A stretch of DNA of 11,147 nt, from positions 1 to 11,147 of the forward strand of contig JASJAL010000184.1 in NCBI GenBank assembly GCA_030067055.1, given 5' to 3'. The stretch is from Kiloniellales bacterium (GTDB taxonomy: Bacteria > Pseudomonadota > Alphaproteobacteria > Kiloniellales > JAKSBE01). The notes under the pieces were generated by a model. That model saw only the letters and a program-made list of their open reading frames with translations. It did no database searches and had not been told where the DNA came from. Positions 6,240 to 11,147 of this stretch are shown in pieces; within the stretch, counting starts at the first letter, position 1, and each line of letters begins with the position of its first letter. Both the position numbers and the translations under genes were made by a program.

Positions 6240-7214
6240 TCAGCCCCCCTTGTACATGCCGACCTCAGTCGCGATGCGCTTCCAGGTCGTGAAGGTTTCC
6301 TCGAAGTAGCCGCGGTACTCGGCGGGCCCCAGATGGTTGATGCTGGTCCCCTTGGCGGTCATGGCCTTCACCACCTCCGGATCCTCGGCCGCCTTCTTGA
6401 GCAACGCGGCGTAGTGGTCGATGACCGCCTGCGGCGTGCCCTTGGGCAACACGACCCCGCGGTCGGTGCCGTAGATCAGATCGTAGCCCTGCTCCTTGGC
6501 CGTCTTGACGTCAGCGATCTCCTGGTTCCGCTCGGCGGTGGTGATGCCGAGGGCCTTGAGCTCTCCGGTCGCGATGTACTTCTTGGCCGAGGCCAGGTTG
6601 ATCTCGCCGAGCTCGATGTTCTTGGCCAAGAGCGCGGTCATGCGCTGGCGCGTGCCGTCGTAGGAAACGTGCTTGAACTTCACCCCGGCCGCGTCCTCGA
6701 GCAGCAGGAAGACGAAGTGGCTGGTCGAGCCCAAGGTGCCGCCGGCGATGATCTCGCCGGGCTTCTTCTTGGCGGCCGCCACCAGCTCGCCCAGGTCGTT
6801 GTAAGGCACGTCGGGATTGGCGCCGAAGATGGCCGGCGTGCGGGTCAGCAGCGAGACCGGCTCGAAGGCGTCCCAGGTGAAGTCGACCCGGCCGCTGAGA
6901 TAGCTGGTCAGCGCGCTCTGATGGATCGCGAAAAGCGTGCAGCCGTCGGCTTTGGCCGCCTTGGCTTCCTTGGCGCCCTTGTTGCCGCCCTGGCCGCTGA
7001 TGTTGACGACCTGAAGCTGCGGCTTGGCACCCTGCTTGTTCACGGATTCGACGAAGGTCCGGAAGATCACGTCGGTGCCACCGCCCGCACCCCAGGGCAC
7101 GATCAGCTTGGCAGTCCGGCAGGGAATATCGGCCGCCTGGGCGCTGGTTCCGGAAACCGCCAGCGCCAGGACCGCAAAGGCGGCACCGGCCATCCAAAAA
7201 CTCGCTCTGAACAT
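6240..7214 (-). CDS. tctC: Tripartite tricarboxylate transporter substrate-binding protein TctC (Bug family)
   Basis: Periplasmic solute-binding protein that delivers substrate to TctA/TctB. The 324-residue product has a Sec signal peptide (hydrophobic 8-20, likely cut after A27 in S-A-Q-A, before A-D-I-P). Bug-family blocks follow: L-I-V-P-W-G-A-G-G-G-T-D (37-48), N-I-S-G-Q-G-G (71-77), G-T-L-G-S-T-S-H (159-166), V-S-Y-D-G-T (183-188) and P-K-G-T-P (257-261). C32 and C92 could form a disulfide in the periplasm. The start at 7214 is preferred because GGGAGGA lies just upstream; an in-frame ATG at 7226 would make that ribosome site encode M-G-G-K and remains possible. First gene of the tctCBA operon, with a TATAAT about 80 nt upstream. 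Substrate unknown: Bug proteins bind carboxylates, amino acids or nicotinate. Confidence 0.94.
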   Translation of the reverse strand: MFRASFWMAGAAFAVLALAVSGTSAQAADIPCRTAKLIVPWGAGGGTDVIFRTFVESVNKQGAKPQLQVVNISGQGGNKGAKEAKAAKADGCTLFAIHQSALTSYLSGRVDFTWDAFEPVSLLTRTPAIFGANPDVPYNDLGELVAAAKKKPGEIIAGGTLGSTSHFVFLLLEDAAGVKFKHVSYDGTRQRMTALLAKNIELGEINLASAKKYIATGELKALGITTAERNQEIADVKTAKEQGYDLIYGTDRGVVLPKGTPQAVIDHYAALLKKAAEDPEVVKAMTAKGTSINHLGPAEYRGYFEETFTTWKRIATEVGMYKGG

Positions 7215-7293
7215 CTTTCCTCCCATGCGTAAAGCCCTTCCTCAGGTCTCCCGGGTTCGAGGGACCAGCGAGCAGGGCCTTTGTTACTGATCG

Positions 7294-7299
7294 ATTATA
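7294..7299 (-). promoter_or_regulatory. Candidate -10 element of the tctCBA promoter
   Basis: A perfect TATAAT on the minus strand, about 80 nt upstream of the tctC start, predicts a transcript start near 7287. No good -35 hexamer stands at 16-19 nt spacing (best is TGGCCG, 3 of 6), so an activator may be needed, or the match is chance. It is notable because AT-rich hexamers are rare in this DNA. Confidence 0.5.
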
Positions 7300-7357
7300 G
7301 GCAGATCGTGAGGGCTGCGGCCAGAGAGCGGCCGATTTGGATCCCGCGTTTGCCCTT

Positions 7358-7807
7358 CTAGAGGGCGATAAGGTCGTCGAGATGGCGCGGCAGGTCCTGG
7401 GCCGGCACCTTGGTCAGATCCTTTGGAAGCTCGCCCGCGACTTGCGCCGCGGCAGCCTGGCCCAGCGCGGCGCGAAGCTCGCCGAGGGCCTTGGCCGGGG
7501 CGACCAGGATCAGGCGGTCGAAGGCCTTCTGTGCGGCGGCGCGATCCAAGCGTGCCGCCAGGGCCTTGAGGAAGTCCTGTTTCTGCTGTTCGTGCCAGTC
7601 GACGCGGGGCGCCATGGCGTGCCGTCCCGGCCCCATGCGGTCGTGCACTCGGCCCGGACGATCGCTCCCGATTTCCCGCGTCGCCGAATGGCTTCCCTGA
7701 ATCTCGCCGTCGCTCAGCGGCGCCATGCCCAAGCCGGGACCGCAGTTCTCGAAGAACCGCGCCCTCGCGCCGTCTGCGACAACGATCCAGGTTCGGGCCG
7801 CTTTCAT
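7358..7807 (-). CDS. Host-attachment family protein (Host_attach, AtsE-like)
   Basis: A 149-residue soluble protein of the family named after an Agrobacterium attachment gene and related in fold to the N-terminal region of eRF1/Pelota-like proteins; its biochemical role is unsettled. The family opening W-I-V-V-A-D-G-A-R-A-R-F-F-E (7-20) followed by G-P-G-L is clear. A polar middle with D-R-P-G-R-V-H-D (49-56) comes next, then a helix and R-L-I-L-V-A-P (98-104) before a closing L-P-K-D-L-T (128-133) and a leucine-rich tail. The ATG at 7807 is chosen because AGGAGG lies 5 nt upstream and the similarity begins there. It lies 91 nt behind ftsH on the same strand, so it is likely the last gene of the GNAT-ftsH operon. 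The attachment name should not be taken as its function here. Confidence 0.85.
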   Translation of the reverse strand: MKAARTWIVVADGARARFFENCGPGLGMAPLSDGEIQGSHSATREIGSDRPGRVHDRMGPGRHAMAPRVDWHEQQKQDFLKALAARLDRAAAQKAFDRLILVAPAKALGELRAALGQAAAAQVAGELPKDLTKVPAQDLPRHLDDLIAL

Positions 7808-7898
7808 CGCAGCCTCCTGAGTTCCAGAGGGTTCTTTTGCGGCAGGGTAGGCACGCGGTCCTTCTGTTACCTTGATCTGGGTCAGGAGGACGAGCGTG

Positions 7899-9740
<1,842 letters not shown>

Positions 9741-9762
9741 GGTGCTTACCCAGCCCTGGTGC

Positions 9763-10251
9763 CTAGCCGTGGAAGGTCCGATCCGTCGGCGGCAGGGGCT
9801 TGCAGTAGCTGAGGCCAGAGAGCTTGTGGCCTTCGGACTCCAGGGCATCGTGAAGCCCGCTGGGGAAGAGCTCGACGCTGGCTGCAGGCATGATGACATG
9901 GAGGGCGCGGCAGTTGTTGCCGCGGGCCAGGCTCTCGATCGCTGCGATCAGCGCTTGCTCGACCTGCCGTCGCCCCGAGGCGAAGTAGTCGTGGGCGATC
10001 AGGTTCTTGACCAGCAGGGTGCGGCCCTGAAGTGGATCCCTGTCGAAGCTGTAGACCGCCAGTCCGAGGATGCAGACCCCGAGCTTCTCGGCGACCAGGA
10101 TGCCGTTCGGCTCCGGGTGTCCCTGGGCCAAATGGCTTTCGGCGAAGTCCTGCCACGCGCTGGCGGTCATGCTGGGCGCCGTCAGATGCACCAGTGGGAA
10201 GCACTGCGCCACCCGCTCGCTCTCCAACGCTTGGATCTTAAGGTTTGGCAT
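9763..10251 (-). CDS. GNAT-like N-acetyltransferase fold protein
   Basis: A 162-residue soluble protein with the outline of a GNAT acetyltransferase: a central strand pair ([20 protein letters not shown], 51-70), then [10 protein letters not shown] (77-86), a turn S-G-R-R and a helix (92-109), and a further strand A-L-H-V-I-M (116-121). The acetyl-CoA loop (normally R/Q-x-x-G-x-G/A) is degenerate here, so activity on acetyl-CoA is uncertain. It begins at the ATG at 10251; AAGGA lies somewhat far upstream (11-12 nt). It stands first in the probable operon with ftsH and the host-attachment gene, with an FNR-type box 67 nt upstream of its start. Possible jobs are modification of a protein or small molecule linked to FtsH; nothing in the sequence names a substrate. 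Confidence 0.6.
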   Translation of the reverse strand: MPNLKIQALESERVAQCFPLVHLTAPSMTASAWQDFAESHLAQGHPEPNGILVAEKLGVCILGLAVYSFDRDPLQGRTLLVKNLIAHDYFASGRRQVEQALIAAIESLARGNNCRALHVIMPAASVELFPSGLHDALESEGHKLSGLSYCKPLPPTDRTFHG

Positions 10252-10272
10252 GGATGAGCCGTGTCCTTATTC

Positions 10273-10287
10273 AGCCTGCGGCAGGCT
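10273..10287. repeat. 15-bp palindrome in the GNAT-ftsH leader
   Basis: AGCCTGC (10273-10279) and GCAGGCT (10281-10287) are perfect 7-bp arms around one G. The palindrome overlaps the predicted transcription start and a -10-like TAGCCT (10288-10283, minus). A one-base spacer is too tight for an RNA hairpin without melting inner pairs, so a protein-binding dyad is the likelier reading if it is functional. Confidence 0.35.
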
Positions 10288-10311
10288 AGGGTCCGCAGGC
10301 CGACAGCGGCA

Positions 10312-10325
10312 TTGACATAGGTCAA
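10312..10325. promoter_or_regulatory. FNR/FixK-type box upstream of the GNAT-ftsH operon
   Basis: TTGAC-ATAG-GTCAA is a perfect dyad matching eight of ten half-site positions of the FNR consensus, with C/G in place of T/A at the inner position of both halves. The centre at 10318.5 is 67 nt from the GNAT start and about 150 nt from the Crp/Fnr start. A weak -10 TAGCCT (10288-10283, minus) would place the box near -42, close to the class II position, for the GNAT-ftsH operon. Autoregulation of the regulator gene is also possible but the spacing is long. Confidence 0.7.
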
Positions 10326-10467
10326 CGTGCTCGAGGCACAGAGCCCGGACCGGTCTGCCCGAATCGGCCCTCCGCCTTGGTTAACCGGCCCGCTGCCCGG
10401 GTTTCAGCCATGGCTTGCAGAGGACGGGCTTCCTCGCCAAACTGCGGGAGGTCTGGGGGAGCAAGGC

Positions 10468-11147
10468 ATGGAGCATACAAAACAGTCGCCTTTCGATGTC
10501 CGGAACCGGCGCTTGGCGGAAGCGAAGAGCCGCTCGGAGCCGTCGACATCGCCCTGCGCGGCCTGCAGCGTCAGGCATCTGACCGTCTGCGCCGCCTTGG
10601 AAGGCGATGAGCTTCAACAGCTGGCCGACATCGTCCACAACGTCGAGCTGGAGGCGGGTCAGCCGCTGTTCGACGAGGGCGAGCGGGCGGACTACGTCTT
10701 CAACGTGACCGCGGGCTGCGTGAAGGTCTACAAGTTGCTGCCGGATGGGCGGCGGCAGGTGACCGGATTCCTATTCGCCGGCGACTTCCTCGGGCTCGCC
10801 AATCAGGACACCTATGCCTTCAGCGCCGAAGCGGTTTCGCCGGCCACCCTTTGCCGCTTCCAGCGCGGCAAGCTGGAAGCTGCAATGGAGCGCTTTCCCC
10901 AACTGGAGAAGCGGCTTTTGGGCGTGGCCAGCCACGAACTCGCCGTCGCCCAGGAACAGATGCTGCTTCTGGGTCGCAAGACCGCCAAGGAACGCCTCGC
11001 CTCTTTCCTGATCAAGCTGTCCGAGAGCGCACAACGCCGCGGACAGCCGACCACGCCCGTCCGCCTTCCGATGACTCGCGCGGATATCGGCGACTACCTC
11101 GGCCTGACGACCGAAACGGTCAGCCGTGTCATGACCCAGCTCAAGGG
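10468..11147 (+). CDS. Crp/Fnr-family oxygen-responsive regulator, FnrN/FixK-like (3' end outside window)
   Basis: A transcription regulator of the FNR group: when oxygen is low, an intact [4Fe-4S] cluster lets the dimer bind TTGAT-N4-ATCAA sites. The 226 codons present show C30-x2-C33-x7-C41 and C129 (in T-L-C-R-F), matching the four cluster ligands of FNR/FnrN. A cyclic-nucleotide-binding-type barrel (about 45-145) includes G-F-L-F-A-G-D-F-L-G-L-A (100-111). A long dimer helix (about 148-190) follows, then a helix-turn-helix whose recognition helix T-T-E-T-V-S-R (214-220) has the FNR-type E216, S219 and R220. Only some 10-20 residues are missing. The ATG at 10468 follows GGGGGA with 7-nt spacing. 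The gene stands alone at the edge, divergent from the GNAT-ftsH operon, and is the natural candidate to read the three boxes in this window. Confidence 0.93.
   Translation, partial: MEHTKQSPFDVRNRRLAEAKSRSEPSTSPCAACSVRHLTVCAALEGDELQQLADIVHNVELEAGQPLFDEGERADYVFNVTAGCVKVYKLLPDGRRQVTGFLFAGDFLGLANQDTYAFSAEAVSPATLCRFQRGKLEAAMERFPQLEKRLLGVASHELAVAQEQMLLLGRKTAKERLASFLIKLSESAQRRGQPTTPVRLPMTRADIGDYLGLTTETVSRVMTQLK

Noticed and set aside
4260..6292. Long open frames on both strands across tctA/tctB (639 codons minus, 457 codons plus)
   Set aside because: Low-complexity R/G/P- or Q/D/E-rich shadows of TctA and TctB in GC-rich DNA, with no recognisable domain.
7318..7334. CGGCC/GGCCG hairpin downstream of the host-attachment gene
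   Set aside because: Only a 5-bp stem without a T-run on the minus strand; too weak to call a terminator in GC-rich DNA.
10379..10386. GGTTAACC palindrome in the Crp/Fnr leader
   Set aside because: An isolated 8-bp palindrome, expected by chance, with no second copy in the window.
10322..10638. Small frames on either strand around the start of the Crp/Fnr gene
   Set aside because: They overlap the regulator's N-terminal coding region or its leader, with no ribosome site and no similarity recognised. I see no extra gene in 10326-10467.

Overview
The window is GC-rich, tightly packed DNA of alphaproteobacterial character, most like Rhodospirillales/Kiloniellales. That placement rests on protein style (cbb3 oxidase, an FnrN/FixK-type regulator, a TctCBA transporter, a DUF2189 membrane protein) and on TTGAC/ATCAA-type anaeroboxes, not on a marker gene. 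I see no rRNA, tRNA, insertion sequence, CRISPR array or phage gene. It reads as ordinary chromosome with a strong low-oxygen theme.

Layout. At 1-1337 (minus) lies the 5' part of ccoN, the catalytic subunit of cbb3 oxidase, cut off by the window edge. A divergent intergenic region with an FNR-type box (1465-1478) separates it from a DUF2189 membrane protein (1569-2372, plus). A bacteriohemerythrin (2416-2883, minus) follows. It is divergent from an L-aspartate dehydrogenase of the NadX type (3036-3860, plus), and an identical FNR-type box (2951-2964) lies between them. A tripartite tricarboxylate transporter operon, tctC-tctB-tctA (7214 down to 3959, minus), comes next, with a strong stem-loop between tctC and tctB. 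Then comes a probable minus-strand operon of a GNAT-like protein (10251-9763), an FtsH protease (9740-7899) and a small host-attachment-family protein (7807-7358), with a third FNR-type box (10312-10325) upstream. The window ends inside a Crp/Fnr regulator (10468 onward, plus) that keeps all four cysteines expected for an oxygen-sensing [4Fe-4S] cluster and the E-xx-S-R recognition helix that reads TTGAT-N4-ATCAA sites.

How the genes may fit together (inference). The regulator and three matching sites in the same 11 kb suggest a local low-oxygen regulon: a high-affinity terminal oxidase, an oxygen/di-iron protein, an oxygen-independent route to iminoaspartate, a membrane protein of unknown function beside the oxidase, and a membrane protease operon. 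The Tct transporter has its own promoter-like TATAAT and no FNR box. It may import a C4 or tricarboxylate, or possibly an amino acid related to the neighbouring aspartate dehydrogenase. No strikingly new multi-gene system is provable here. The most worthwhile leads are the DUF2189-ccoN pairing, the FNR-box-linked NadX, and the GNAT-FtsH-host_attach operon.
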